This document shows, in pieces, positions 1-8,430 of a stretch of 64,000 nt of DNA; the stretch's first letter is position 1; the number at the start of each line of letters is the position of its first letter. Source of the DNA: Desulfovibrio ferrophilus (GTDB lineage Bacteria; Desulfobacterota; Desulfovibrionia; Desulfovibrionales; Desulfovibrionaceae). The DNA lies in NCBI RefSeq assembly GCF_003966735.1, contig NZ_AP017378.1, forward strand, positions 1,163,501 to 1,227,500. The letters run 5' to 3'. The notes under the pieces were generated by a model that did not search any database, had not been told where the DNA came from, and saw only the letters and a list, made by a program, of their open reading frames with translations. The translations under genes were made by a program, and so were the position numbers.

Positions 1-541
1 CGTGCACCCCGGCGCCAGTGGTGAAAACCATCATCGTGGATGAACCGTAGATGAAATATCCAGCGGCGACTTGCTTATCGCAGCGCTGAAGAACTTCCTC
101 CAGTGTCGGATTTTCACCTGATTTCTTCAACGGACGGCGATAAATGGAAAAGATCGTACCGATGGAGACGTTGACATCAATATTCGATGAGCCGTCCAAA
201 GGATCAAAGATCAGGATATAGTCCCCTTTGGGCAGATCACCTGAAATCTGAATCAGATCACCGTTTTCCTCGCTGGCCATGGCGCACAGCACTCCGGAAC
301 GACGCATGCGATGGATGAGCACATTATTGGCGAACTCATCGAGCTTCCTGACTTTTTCACCCTGGACATTCGTGTCTCCAGTGAATCCCAAAACATCCAC
401 AAGCCCAGCTTTGGTCACCTCTCGCGAGATGATTTTGGCCGAAAGAATAAGTTCGGAAATCAAGCTGGTGAATCGACCCGTGGCCATGGGCGACTGCTTC
501 TGGTTCAGCAGAAGGTGCTCAGTGACGGTTACCTGTTGCAT
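1..541 (-). CDS. fbp: Fructose-1,6-bisphosphatase class I (5' part only)
   Basis: Hydrolyses fructose-1,6-bisphosphate to fructose-6-phosphate in cytosolic gluconeogenesis. The 180 visible codons carry the class I metal and substrate site [13 protein letters not shown] (about residues 117-129) and the following [11 protein letters not shown] stretch. The gene runs off the left edge, so roughly the C-terminal half is missing. The ATG is preceded by GGAGG about 5 nt upstream. It is the last visible gene of a leftward run, separated from the upstream lipoprotein gene by a strong hairpin at 656-683, so it probably has its own promoter. A gluconeogenic phosphatase fits the PEP synthase and pyruvate carboxylase elsewhere in the window. 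Confidence 0.95.
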   Translation of the reverse strand, partial: MQQVTVTEHLLLNQKQSPMATGRFTSLISELILSAKIISREVTKAGLVDVLGFTGDTNVQGEKVRKLDEFANNVLIHRMRRSGVLCAMASEENGDLIQISGDLPKGDYILIFDPLDGSSNIDVNVSIGTIFSIYRRPLKKSGENPTLEEVLQRCDKQVAAGYFIYGSSTMMVFTTGAGVH

Positions 542-655
542 GGATGGTCCTCCGTTGCTGTTCAAAGGGAAGGCAGAGTGCCACCCTTTCCCGCAACTCC
601 TCTTTCTTAAAACACCTTTCCAACCAAATCAAACCAAAGGCCAAACCAAACGAAG

Positions 656-683
656 GGCCGGATGCGGCAAACCGCATCCGGCC
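656..683 (-). terminator. Perfect 12-bp hairpin, likely terminator of the lipoprotein gene
   Basis: Arms GGCCGGATGCGG (656-667) and CCGCATCCGGCC (672-683) with a CAAA loop lie 26 nt after the lipoprotein stop. On the minus strand the hairpin is followed by a T-rich TTCGTTTGGTTT stretch rather than a clean U-run. The arm core recurs in another intergenic hairpin at 38176-38204. Confidence 0.65.
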
Positions 684-708
684 GAAGATACATCTGGGGA
701 CCAGAAAG

Positions 709-1518
709 CTAGAAGAACCACAGGAACGAGTCGTCTTCGTCCTCGCGGGGGACTGCAGCCTCGGTCAGGTACACCAGTTGCTTGTCACCCACATAGCGGG
801 TCAGCCAGGCATACTCAGTTCCGTTTTCATCAACCCGCCCAGAGGCCTGTTCGGCCAGCATTTCGTTCCAGGGACGAGCCAACAAGGCTTCTGCCAAGGC
901 AGAGTCTCCACCATTCCAAATCACGAAATCGGTGGTCAGTACCATCAATTCCTGCGGTGCAGGACAAAAATCAACAACACTTCTAGGGTCGAAATGCACG
1001 ACGATCACACCAACCAGATCATTGCCCTTGAACAAGGCCGTCCCAAGATACATCTCGGGACCAAGGGGGGTCTGATCAGTAAAAGAACGCAAACGACGAT
1101 CACGCAGAGCATCACCATGGTCAAGGATGGGCTGAAGATTGCGCGGCTTCATGGTCTCCTCGGGCATCTTGGCAACCATCGTCCCATCAAGGGTAGCGAT
1201 GACCAAACCGTTGATCCAGGGGAACCGTTGTTGTAGGTTTGCGACCCACTTCTCACCAGGGAAGGTATCAACCCGGTTCAAGTACACCGCAAGATCAGCC
1301 ACAGGCTTGTCCACCGGGGTGAACAACTTGGCAAGCTTCTCTTCAGTAGAGGTATATCCCAACTGCTCCAGATCGATTTCCGGATCGGGATTGATGTATT
1401 CTGAGTAGTAGCCCTTGCTTGATGTCCAGGTGCTATCCCATGACTGTTTCATGGATTCACAACCGGTAAGGGCGGCCAAAGCGAGTATTGCGCACAGTGC
1501 AGCAGCGATCCGAGTCAA
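709..1518 (-). CDS. Predicted lipoprotein of unknown function
   Basis: This 269-residue protein begins with a hydrophobic signal ending in the lipobox LTGC (Cys20), so it should be exported and lipidated. The middle part (IPWINGL-like PWINGLVIATLDGTMVAK, then TALFKGNDLVGVIVVHFDP) looks like an extracellular Cache/PAS-type sensor fold. That reading is inference from the strand pattern. The C-terminus is acidic then aromatic (DEDDSFLWFF). The start is TTG, preceded by AGAGGA at suitable spacing; I see no ATG that would keep the signal peptide. It lies about 140 nt after the TPR gene and ends before a strong hairpin. No enzyme motif is visible. Confidence 0.8.
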   Translation of the reverse strand: MTRIAAALCAILALAALTGCESMKQSWDSTWTSSKGYYSEYINPDPEIDLEQLGYTSTEEKLAKLFTPVDKPVADLAVYLNRVDTFPGEKWVANLQQRFPWINGLVIATLDGTMVAKMPEETMKPRNLQPILDHGDALRDRRLRSFTDQTPLGPEMYLGTALFKGNDLVGVIVVHFDPRSVVDFCPAPQELMVLTTDFVIWNGGDSALAEALLARPWNEMLAEQASGRVDENGTEYAWLTRYVGDKQLVYLTEAAVPREDEDDSFLWFF

Positions 1519-1661
1519 GATGTTCCTCTCATGCTGTATTCATTACCGGGAAACACGGCGTGAAACGCCGTCCCCGGAGATGTGACAGAAGATACGATTT
1601 TGTTCAAGGGCAATCTTCCCGGCCAAAAGTCCGGGGTACCCACTCCCACTTCAAAATCAGG

Positions 1662-2567
1662 CTACAAAGCAGATCTGGCTTCCAGTCGTTCTGCAAGTGC
1701 ATCCAAAGTTTCCAGCAGTTGTTCCTTGCCAGGCATGTTCGCAGCCACAGCCTCTTCAACAGTGGCTGGCTCATGATATTCTGGTTCTTCGGGCATCAAC
1801 TCCGATTCATCAGTATCGTCAACACCTACAGTCAATTCATCAATAAAATTCGCAACGGTCTCTTGCAGAGTATCGGAGTCCGCAACTTCAATCTGACTGC
1901 CTGCGCCTTTATTGAGCTTGCCATGCATTTGCTCAATCAGGGCATCCAACTCTCCGTTCTCATCCGGACCACATTTGCTAACCAGCTCTTCATAAATATC
2001 AAGAGCACCTTGGTAGTCACCCTGGTCGGCCAATAAATCTGCCATGGTTCGGGTCCGAAGGTTGGCCTCGCCGTCGCAGGCTTCATCCTCGGCAGACATC
2101 TCCTGAGGTTTCGTCTTATTGGCATCAGAAACGGGCTGCGGGGTGGCTTTGGCATCACCATTGCCCTGAAACAAGGCGTCCAGTCCTTTTTCAATCACCT
2201 GTGACCAGGAGATCGGAGCCCCCTGGAAGTTGGCAGCAAGGAACGATAACGCCATGGCTGAATCCTTGGACGTAGGGGCGGCGCTTTCAGCCCAAACCTT
2301 CCAGAACGAAGGATACCGTGACAGCATCCCGGTAATGGTCCCTACTTCATCGACGGCCCGCTCCCGTTGCTCCTGATTGGCCAGAATTTCCACGAGCAGG
2401 AAACGGGCCTCAAGATGGTCCGGATTACGCTCAAGTCCCTGCAACAGGGTCTCTTCAGCTTCGTCCATATTGCCGTCTTCATAATAGAGACGAGCCAACG
2501 GAAAAAAGACCTTCGAACCGGGTTCCAGTTCCAGGACTTCCTTAAACCATTTAATTTTTGTCTTCAT
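1662..2567 (-). CDS. TPR-repeat protein
   Basis: A 301-residue protein with tetratricopeptide-like helices at the N-terminus (LEPGSKVFFPLARLYYEDG, then a DEAEETLLQGLERNPDHLEARF-type pair, about residues 10-60) and a further TPR-like pair near residue 195 (ADLLADQGDYQGALDIYEEL). The rest is acidic and probably flexible. TPR proteins are protein-binding scaffolds; no partner can be named. The ORF is open 26 codons further upstream, but ATG 2567 has GAAGGG just ahead and overlaps the FtsB-like gene by 17 nt, as expected for translational coupling. The neighbourhood (FtsB-like, PilT, PgsA, lytic transglycosylase) suggests a cell-envelope role, which is inference. Confidence 0.85.
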   Translation of the reverse strand: MKTKIKWFKEVLELEPGSKVFFPLARLYYEDGNMDEAEETLLQGLERNPDHLEARFLLVEILANQEQRERAVDEVGTITGMLSRYPSFWKVWAESAAPTSKDSAMALSFLAANFQGAPISWSQVIEKGLDALFQGNGDAKATPQPVSDANKTKPQEMSAEDEACDGEANLRTRTMADLLADQGDYQGALDIYEELVSKCGPDENGELDALIEQMHGKLNKGAGSQIEVADSDTLQETVANFIDELTVGVDDTDESELMPEEPEYHEPATVEEAVAANMPGKEQLLETLDALAERLEARSAL

Positions 2568-2889
2568 ACCCTTCGGCTCCCGCGCGCTGGGTTGCAGCCT
2601 GCTCCCCCTCCCTATCGGGGAAGATATACAAAGTCTCATTCTCACCCACGTAATTCATCCGTTGACGGATGGCATTTTCAAGATAAGCGGAATCAGACTT
2701 GAGCTGGCGAATTTCGCCGGACAATTCATGACTTCTGAGGCTTGCGGCTTCCAGACGGGCTTGAAGTTGATCATGATCCTGTTTGAGATTCAAATACGCA
2801 AACAGGCCCTGATCACCCGCTAGAAGGCGATAGCCGAGAAACAGGTTCAAAACAACCAGAAAGACTAGAAAGATACGTTTAGCGATCAT
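2551..2889 (-). CDS. ftsB: FtsB/DivIC-family septum formation initiator
   Basis: The 112-residue protein has the FtsB layout: a short cytoplasmic start (MIAKR), one transmembrane helix (about residues 6-23), then a periplasmic coiled coil (LKQDHDQLQARLEAASLRSH and onward) and the conserved RQRMNYVGENETLYIFPD segment that follows the coiled coil in this family. FtsB links FtsL and FtsQ in the divisome and helps activate septal peptidoglycan synthesis. The gene starts 2 nt after the stop of the upstream 91-residue protein and overlaps the TPR gene. The symbol rests on family membership; paralogues of unclear role also exist. Confidence 0.85.
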   Translation of the reverse strand: MIAKRIFLVFLVVLNLFLGYRLLAGDQGLFAYLNLKQDHDQLQARLEAASLRSHELSGEIRQLKSDSAYLENAIRQRMNYVGENETLYIFPDREGEQAATQRAGAEGYEDKN

Positions 2890-2891
2890 GG

Positions 2892-3167
2892 TTATTGCAC
2901 GAGCTTTCCGTCTTCGAGCTCATCATTCATGATGCCCAGCGGCATCTTGAGCTCGTCCAAAAAGTTGGACGTGGCCGCTTCGATACGGCGCACGTCCTCT
3001 TCATCGACCGCCACCTGGTCAATTCTTTCCATAAAATCCTTCAACTGGCTGAATTCGGACAGAAGTACATGCCCCAGATCGAGGCGTTCCAAATCCCTCT
3101 CCAGCTCAATAATCGTCTCCAGGCAATTCATGAGACGCGATTGAAGGACTGTCGTTTTGGAATCCAT
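2892..3167 (-). CDS. Small helical protein of unknown function
   Basis: A 91-residue acidic protein that looks entirely alpha-helical with heptad-like spacing (LMNCLETIIELERDLERLDL, then FSQLKDFMERIDQV). It has no signal peptide or membrane segment. It lies between the 215-residue unknown protein (14 nt upstream) and ftsB (2 nt downstream), so it is almost certainly co-transcribed and co-translated with the divisome gene. I do not recognise the family. A partner of the coiled-coil FtsB-like protein would be a reasonable guess only. Confidence 0.8.
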   Translation of the reverse strand: MDSKTTVLQSRLMNCLETIIELERDLERLDLGHVLLSEFSQLKDFMERIDQVAVDEEDVRRIEAATSNFLDELKMPLGIMNDELEDGKLVQ

Positions 3168-3181
3168 ATGCCCTTTTTGGG

Positions 3182-3829
3182 TTATTCTTCCAGCTGTTTG
3201 CGTGCCATTTCCAACATTTGATAATAAAGCTCATAACCCGTAAGTGCCCCTTCCAGCAAGTCCGACGCTTTTGCCCCGTCCGACTGGGCCAAATAGGCAT
3301 TCACGCCCTTGGCGAAAGCGGCTTTGGGATCATTGCTCTGCCCTTGTGAACCCACAAGAACGACATTGGCAGCACGGCGTTTGCCACCGGGCCAGGACGC
3401 CACTTCCTCCTGCAGACGGACACTGCCGGCACCATCTTCGGCCACAAGAATGTCATATTCATTCAGGCGCAGCTTTGCGATGGCTTCCAGTTCGTCAGCG
3501 GCGGTGCTGACATAATAATCCCGCCCCTGAAAAAAGCTCTGTGAGGATGAGGCCCAGGTTCCATCCTGCAGAAACAAAAAGGCCACTTTCGAACCCGGAG
3601 GATAGACATCGGGCTCAACCTGAGGCAGCTTCAGTGCTGGTTTTTCTGACTTCGCAGGCGCTTCTTCACGCGCCTGTTCAGTGGCTGTCACCTTGATCTT
3701 GTCCCCTACCCGTAAAAAAAGAATCTTCTTACCGGTAAACGGACATTTCATGGAGAAACGATCCGCTGCGGGCAGTTTCTCGTCTGGAATGGTGAATTCC
3801 TTGTTGCTGTAAGGGCTTGTGAATTGCAT
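3182..3829 (-). CDS. Unknown protein downstream of the PilT pair
   Basis: A 215-residue soluble protein. The N-terminal 35 residues (MQFTSPYSNKEFTIPDEKL, then MKCPFTGKKI) look like half of a zinc-ribbon or beta-hairpin module with a single cysteine. After a charged linker, residues 80-215 read as an alternating strand/helix fold resembling a receiver-like domain (VAFLFLQD, EYDILVAEDGAG, AANVVLVGSQ) without a conserved phospho-aspartate that I can place. It follows the PilU-like ATPase by 14 nt, so a role in the same motility or envelope operon is likely. I do not recognise it. Confidence 0.8.
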   Translation of the reverse strand: MQFTSPYSNKEFTIPDEKLPAADRFSMKCPFTGKKILFLRVGDKIKVTATEQAREEAPAKSEKPALKLPQVEPDVYPPGSKVAFLFLQDGTWASSSQSFFQGRDYYVSTAADELEAIAKLRLNEYDILVAEDGAGSVRLQEEVASWPGGKRRAANVVLVGSQGQSNDPKAAFAKGVNAYLAQSDGAKASDLLEGALTGYELYYQMLEMARKQLEE

Positions 3830-3843
3830 CTCTCTCCCCCCGA

Positions 3844-5007
3844 TCAGCTATTGCCGTAGCTGGAGTCAATTTCCAGACCATCAATATCCGTCACCTGCTC
3901 GCCGCGCTCGGTCTTGATCCGATCGATGCGTTTCATGATGTTGGACTTGTCGGAAGCATAGATCATGGCTGTTTCTTCGGTCACCTTGCCTTCGGCAAAG
4001 AGGTCCGCCAGATATTGGTCGAAGGTGATCATGCCATAGGCATCGCCCTCTTCCACGATATTGTAGAACTTCTTCTCGGCAGTTTCGCCATTCTGGATGA
4101 CCTCCTTGATGCGCAGGTTGTTGCGCAAGACCTCGAAGGCCGCAACCCGACCGCCGCCTCTCTTCTGAGGGAGCCGCTGGGAAACGACAAACTTGAGGCT
4201 TTCCGCCAATCGCTGACGAATGAGGTATTCCTCTGAGGGATCAAACATGCCGATAATGCGGTTCACGGTCTGTCCGGTATCCGCAGTATGCAAGGTACCC
4301 AACACCAAATGGCCGGTTTCAGCCGCCTGCAAGGCAATCTCAATGGTCTCGTGGTCACGGATTTCACCCACCAGGATGACCTTGGGAGCTTGGCGCAAGG
4401 CCGCCCGAAGTCCCGAGGCAAAGGTATCGAAATCCTGCCCCATTTCACGTTGGTTCACCGTGCCCATCTTGTGGGGGTGCACATACTCCACCGGGTCCTC
4501 AAGGGTCAGGATATGAACCGGATATGAGGAGTTGATGGAGTCGATCAAGGCCGCCAGAGAGGTGGACTTACCCGATCCCGTGGCGCCTGTGACCAGAATC
4601 AGCCCGAATTTCTCGTGAGCCATCTCATCGAAAATCCGTGGAAGCCCGAGTTTTTTAGGACTAGGCACTTCCATGGACAATTGCCGCAGCACGATGGACA
4701 TGGAGCCACGCTGACTGAAGACATTGACCCTGAATCTGGCTCGGCCCAGCAGTTCATAGGACAAGTCACACGAACCACGTGCAACCATATCCTGATACAG
4801 CCGGGCATTGGAACCCATCATGGCCAAGGCTGCAGCCTCGGTCTGAAACGGTTTGAGTGCTCCCAGAACAGGTTCAGTGGGAATGTCCTGAAGTACGCCG
4901 TGCACCTCTGCCTGCAGCGGCTTACCCGCCACAAAGAAGATGTCGGAAGTCTCCGGCGCAAAATCCAATACTTGCCCAATCAAATGATCAAGTTGCGCTC
5001 GTTGCAT
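3844..5007 (-). CDS. PilT/PilU-family type IV pilus retraction ATPase (second copy)
   Basis: A 387-residue hexameric secretion ATPase. It shows Walker A GATGSGKST (about residues 140-148), the Asp box TLEDPVEYVH, the Walker B region APKVILVGEIRD and the His box TGHLVLGTLHT. This is the set found in PilT-type retraction motors acting at the inner-membrane base of type IV pili. It diverges from the adjacent copy and has a longer C-terminus (residues 360-387), as PilU has relative to PilT; the PilU assignment is inference. ATG 5007 lies 20 nt after the PilT stop. No pilin or PilB gene is in the window. Confidence 0.92.
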   Translation of the reverse strand: MQRAQLDHLIGQVLDFAPETSDIFFVAGKPLQAEVHGVLQDIPTEPVLGALKPFQTEAAALAMMGSNARLYQDMVARGSCDLSYELLGRARFRVNVFSQRGSMSIVLRQLSMEVPSPKKLGLPRIFDEMAHEKFGLILVTGATGSGKSTSLAALIDSINSSYPVHILTLEDPVEYVHPHKMGTVNQREMGQDFDTFASGLRAALRQAPKVILVGEIRDHETIEIALQAAETGHLVLGTLHTADTGQTVNRIIGMFDPSEEYLIRQRLAESLKFVVSQRLPQKRGGGRVAAFEVLRNNLRIKEVIQNGETAEKKFYNIVEEGDAYGMITFDQYLADLFAEGKVTEETAMIYASDKSNIMKRIDRIKTERGEQVTDIDGLEIDSSYGNS

Positions 5008-5027
5008 TGTCTCCCCCTATGCCCCCG

Positions 5028-6110
5028 CTATGCGTCGGTAAAGTCGTCCGGGGCTTTGGTCAAATACTGCTTGAACCTCGCCTTATCGAGACACTTCTCA
5101 TAGGCCTCGTTGGGGCTGATCCAGCCCAGACTCAAGAGCCTGGCAATCTCATCATCCAAGGTCTGCATGCCAAACTTCTTTCCGGTCTCCATGGTGGAGT
5201 TGATCTGGAAGGTCTTGTTCTCACGGATCAGGTTGCGGACAGCCGGAACACCAATCAGAATTTCCAAGGCCGCACAACGGCCTTTCTTGTCTATGCGCTT
5301 GAACAAGGTCTGGGAAACAACAGCACGCAATGACTCAGAGAGCCCTGCACGAATCTGTTCCTGCAGGTCTCCAGGAAAGACCTCAATGATACGGTCAACG
5401 GTCTTGGCGGCCGAGATGGTATGCAGAGTCGAGAACACGAGGTGACCGGTTTCAGCGGCTTCAATAGCCAACTGAATAGTCTCCAGGTCACGCATTTCGC
5501 CGACTAGGATGATATCCGGGTCTTCGCGAAGTGCGCCGCGGATGGCCGCGCCAAAACTCTTTGTGTCACGCCCCAATTCGCGCTGGTTGATCAGACACTG
5601 CTGCGGCTTGTGTACAAACTCAATGGGATCTTCAATGGTCAACACATGCTGCTTGCGCATCTTGTTGGCATAATCGATAATTGCAGCGAGAGTGGTGGAT
5701 TTACCTGAGCCGGTAGGGCCGGTGACCAGCACGAGTCCCTTGGGCAGCATGGCAAGGTTTTTAAGGAGCGGTGGCAGACTGAGTTGCTCAACCGTCAGGA
5801 TTTCGGAAGGGATTTCACGGAAAACGGCTGCGCATCCGCGGGCCTGATTAAAAAAGTTGACTCTGTAACGGGCCAGGCCAGGGACTTCGTAGGCGAAGTC
5901 GATGTCGCCCTTTTCCTCGAACTCCTTGATCTTGGCTTCGGGGGTAATCTCGTAGAGCAGTTTCTTGAGTTCGTCGTGCTCCAGGAGTTTGTACTTCACC
6001 CGTTCCAAATCGCCATGCAGGCGGACAATGGGTTGGTTCCCGGAAGAAAGGTGCAAGTCGGAAGCACCCATCTCGTTCATCATCTTAAAGAAGGCATCAA
6101 TCTGGGCCAT
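5028..6110 (-). CDS. pilT: PilT, twitching motility ATPase
   Basis: A 360-residue retraction ATPase. Motifs in order are the PAS-like N-terminal ASDLHLSSG, Walker A GPTGSGKST, Asp box TIEDPIEFVH, Walker B DPDIILVGEMRD and His box TGHLVFSTLHT. The arrangement and length match PilT, which depolymerises type IV pili during twitching. The reading frame is open 17 codons upstream, but ATG 6110 gives the usual MAQIDAFF-type start and has a G-rich GGGGGA just ahead. It follows pgsA by about 60 nt and precedes the PilU-like gene. Confidence 0.95.
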   Translation of the reverse strand: MAQIDAFFKMMNEMGASDLHLSSGNQPIVRLHGDLERVKYKLLEHDELKKLLYEITPEAKIKEFEEKGDIDFAYEVPGLARYRVNFFNQARGCAAVFREIPSEILTVEQLSLPPLLKNLAMLPKGLVLVTGPTGSGKSTTLAAIIDYANKMRKQHVLTIEDPIEFVHKPQQCLINQRELGRDTKSFGAAIRGALREDPDIILVGEMRDLETIQLAIEAAETGHLVFSTLHTISAAKTVDRIIEVFPGDLQEQIRAGLSESLRAVVSQTLFKRIDKKGRCAALEILIGVPAVRNLIRENKTFQINSTMETGKKFGMQTLDDEIARLLSLGWISPNEAYEKCLDKARFKQYLTKAPDDFTDA

Positions 6111-6173
6111 TCTATCCCCCCGAAATGGACAGGCGTTATAAGGGAGGCGGCCCGAATGCAAAACAGGCCGCTA

Positions 6174-6746
6174 CTAATCCATCTCCTTTTCGTATAACCA
6201 ATTTTTATAGAATTTGTACAGATAGTTTCCCCCGGAGAAAACCGTCAGAATGAGGGCAAGGTATAAAAACACCATTCCCAGACCGTTTGGTTCGAACCCC
6301 CACCAGGGAAAATGCAGCGTCAACGGGCAAATTGCCATAATCTGCACCACCGTCTTCAATTTTCCGTAACGATCGGCAGCGATGACAACGCCCTGTTCAA
6401 CGGCCACAGCTCGCAATCCGGTCACCGTGATCTCACGCGCCAGAATCGTTACGACGATCCAGGCCGGAATCCAACCATTGGCCGTAATCATGATCAGGGC
6501 AGAGCCTATGAGAATTTTATCGGCCAGCGGATCGAGAAACTTGCCAAAGGTCGTTACCTGGTCATAACGGCGCGCAACCATGCCATCCACCATATCTGTC
6601 CACGAAGCAATGATGAACACCATCATCGCGGCCAGACAGGTGGCCCTACTCGGGAAATGCAGCAGCACAACCAGAATAGGCACGGCCAATATCCGAGCAA
6701 GAGTCAGCTTATTGGCCAGATTGAGATTGAGCAACAGCTTGAGCAT
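6174..6746 (-). CDS. pgsA: CDP-diacylglycerol-glycerol-3-phosphate 3-phosphatidyltransferase
   Basis: Makes phosphatidylglycerol phosphate from CDP-diacylglycerol and glycerol-3-phosphate, the committed step to phosphatidylglycerol and cardiolipin. The 190-residue membrane protein shows the CDP-alcohol phosphotransferase signature DMVDGMVARR followed by TTFGKFLDPLADK, giving the D..DG..AR....G...D...D pattern, and four or more hydrophobic helices. Its length and the N-terminal NLANKLTLARILAVPI segment fit PgsA better than phosphatidylserine synthase. It starts 3 nt after the lytic transglycosylase stop, so the two are coupled. Confidence 0.94.
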   Translation of the reverse strand: MLKLLLNLNLANKLTLARILAVPILVVLLHFPSRATCLAAMMVFIIASWTDMVDGMVARRYDQVTTFGKFLDPLADKILIGSALIMITANGWIPAWIVVTILAREITVTGLRAVAVEQGVVIAADRYGKLKTVVQIMAICPLTLHFPWWGFEPNGLGMVFLYLALILTVFSGGNYLYKFYKNWLYEKEMD

Positions 6747-6749
6747 GAT

Positions 6750-7331
6750 CTAGGCGCCGCCTTGGAGTTTATGATAAATGGAAAGGACCTTCTTAACGTA
6801 GTCCTGAGTTTCTTTGAACGGTGGAACGCCTCCGTAGCGTTCCACTTGCGCAGGACCGGCGTTGTAAGCGGCCAGAGCAAGGTCGTGGCTACCAAACCGG
6901 TCAAGCTGCATTCTGAAATACTTGACCCCGGCCTCGATGTTGGCCTCAATATCATGAGGTTGGTCCAGCCCCAGCTCTTTTCCGGTGCCAGGCATGATCT
7001 GCATCAGGCCCTGTGCACCCTTGTGGGAAACAGCGCCGGGTTTGAAATTCGATTCAACCTGAATCAGTGCCTGTATCAGGCGATTATCCAGGCCGTACTT
7101 ATCGGCCTTTTGGCGAACCACGCGCAGGATTACGTCGCGATCGGCATTGGGAAAGTTCTTGAAGATGGCAAACACACGATACGTGGTCATCCGGGGCTGG
7201 TTGGTGTAATGCATCCGCCCCTGGTCATCTTCATAAAAGAACATCTCCGCCCAGCACCGTCCGGGCAAGGCGAACGCCACGACCACCAAAAAAGCGGCCG
7301 TGGCGAAAATTCCAGTTCGCAATCGCATCAT
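6750..7331 (-). CDS. Periplasmic lytic transglycosylase (SLT domain)
   Basis: Cleaves peptidoglycan between MurNAc and GlcNAc. This 193-residue protein starts with a signal peptide (ending near LPGRCWA) and then has a short DUF4124-like segment (FFYEDDQGRMHYTNQP). The SLT lysozyme-like domain shows the catalytic glutamate in LIQVESNFKP, then GAQGLMQIMPGT and LALAAYNAGP. The ORF is open about 100 codons further upstream, but that part overlaps the Mrp gene. ATG 7331, or the next codon ATG 7328, follows GGAG and begins directly before the signal peptide. It precedes pgsA by 3 nt. Confidence 0.92.
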   Translation of the reverse strand: MMRLRTGIFATAAFLVVVAFALPGRCWAEMFFYEDDQGRMHYTNQPRMTTYRVFAIFKNFPNADRDVILRVVRQKADKYGLDNRLIQALIQVESNFKPGAVSHKGAQGLMQIMPGTGKELGLDQPHDIEANIEAGVKYFRMQLDRFGSHDLALAAYNAGPAQVERYGGVPPFKETQDYVKKVLSIYHKLQGGA

Positions 7332-7368
7332 ACGGCTCCGACCTGACCAGAAATCCCAGCCAGATGGC

Positions 7369-8277
7369 TTACACGTGAGCGGAAGACACAACCTCCAGAC
7401 TATTCTGAGCGGCATTGGCAATGGAATCTGCCAATTTGAGCATTGCCACCTTGGCCGGAGTGTCTTCCTCAAGATCCACAACGGGCTTACCGATATCCGC
7501 GGCAACCACCGTGGCCGGGTCCAGCGGAATCTCACCCAGGAACGGCAGACCGTACTTCTCAGCCAGGGCATGACCGCCACCCTTCTTGAATAGCGCAATC
7601 TCCTCATGGCAATGCGGACAGACCAGGCCACTCATGTTTTCCACCACACCGAGGATATTGGCCTTGGCATACTGAAGGAAATTAATGGCCTTGCGCACAT
7701 CCGCCAGAGAAATTTCCTGAGGCGTGGTCACCACGACGCACAGCGCATCAGGAATCGTCTTAAGTACCGTCATATGTTCATCGCCCGTTCCGGGAGGAGA
7801 GTCAATCAACAGGAAGTCCAGCTCCCCCCAATTCACGTCGGAGATAAACTGTCGAATGGCAGAGGACTTCATGGGGCCACGCCAAAGCACAGCCTGATCG
7901 GTGTCCTTGAGCAATGAATCCATGGAAACCACGGAAAGATTTTCGCTGTAAGCCCGAGGTTTCAAAAGATTACCCCGGTCGGAGTCCAGACCGCCACCGG
8001 TGATGTTCAGTAGACGAGGAACGCTGGGACCATGAATATCCACATCCATGATGCCAACCTTGAAGCCAAGCTTGGCCAGCGCGGCTGCGGTATTGACGGT
8101 GACGGAACTTTTGCCGACGCCGCCCTTGCCACTCATGATGAACAGCTTGTACTTGATCTTCTCCAGCGTGCTGGAAATCAATTCATCCTGCATCAGCGTC
8201 TTGGCGCTTTTGCCCTTGGGGGCCTCGCCACCAGCAGATGAACAGGACGTGGATGAGCAGGAACCGCAGGAACTCAT
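7369..8277 (-). CDS. Mrp/NBP35-family P-loop ATPase, iron-sulfur carrier
   Basis: A 302-residue ApbC/Mrp protein that binds and transfers Fe-S clusters in the cytosol. It has the deviant Walker A SGKGGVGKSS (about residues 50-59), the switch region DVDIHGPSVPRLL, the DSPPGTGDEH motif and the C-terminal CPHC pair (in GLVCPHCHEE) that bridges a cluster between two subunits. The extreme N-terminus is cysteine-rich (CGSCSSTSC), a possible second cluster or metal site. ATG 8277 is preferred over the in-frame GTG three codons earlier because GAGGTG sits about 7 nt upstream of it. Confidence 0.93.
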   Translation of the reverse strand: MSSCGSCSSTSCSSAGGEAPKGKSAKTLMQDELISSTLEKIKYKLFIMSGKGGVGKSSVTVNTAAALAKLGFKVGIMDVDIHGPSVPRLLNITGGGLDSDRGNLLKPRAYSENLSVVSMDSLLKDTDQAVLWRGPMKSSAIRQFISDVNWGELDFLLIDSPPGTGDEHMTVLKTIPDALCVVVTTPQEISLADVRKAINFLQYAKANILGVVENMSGLVCPHCHEEIALFKKGGGHALAEKYGLPFLGEIPLDPATVVAADIGKPVVDLEEDTPAKVAMLKLADSIANAAQNSLEVVSSAHV

Positions 8278-8430
8278 ATCTTTCACCTCGTTGAACAGGT
8301 TCTATTCTCAGGCCGGCGTGACAGAGAAATAAATGCTCCACAGTACGCCGCCAGCCACGGCAATCGTTGTAGATTAAGTCCTTGGGGGCCAATGACCAGC
8401 CCCGGAGACCATCTTTATCGGGGAATCGTT

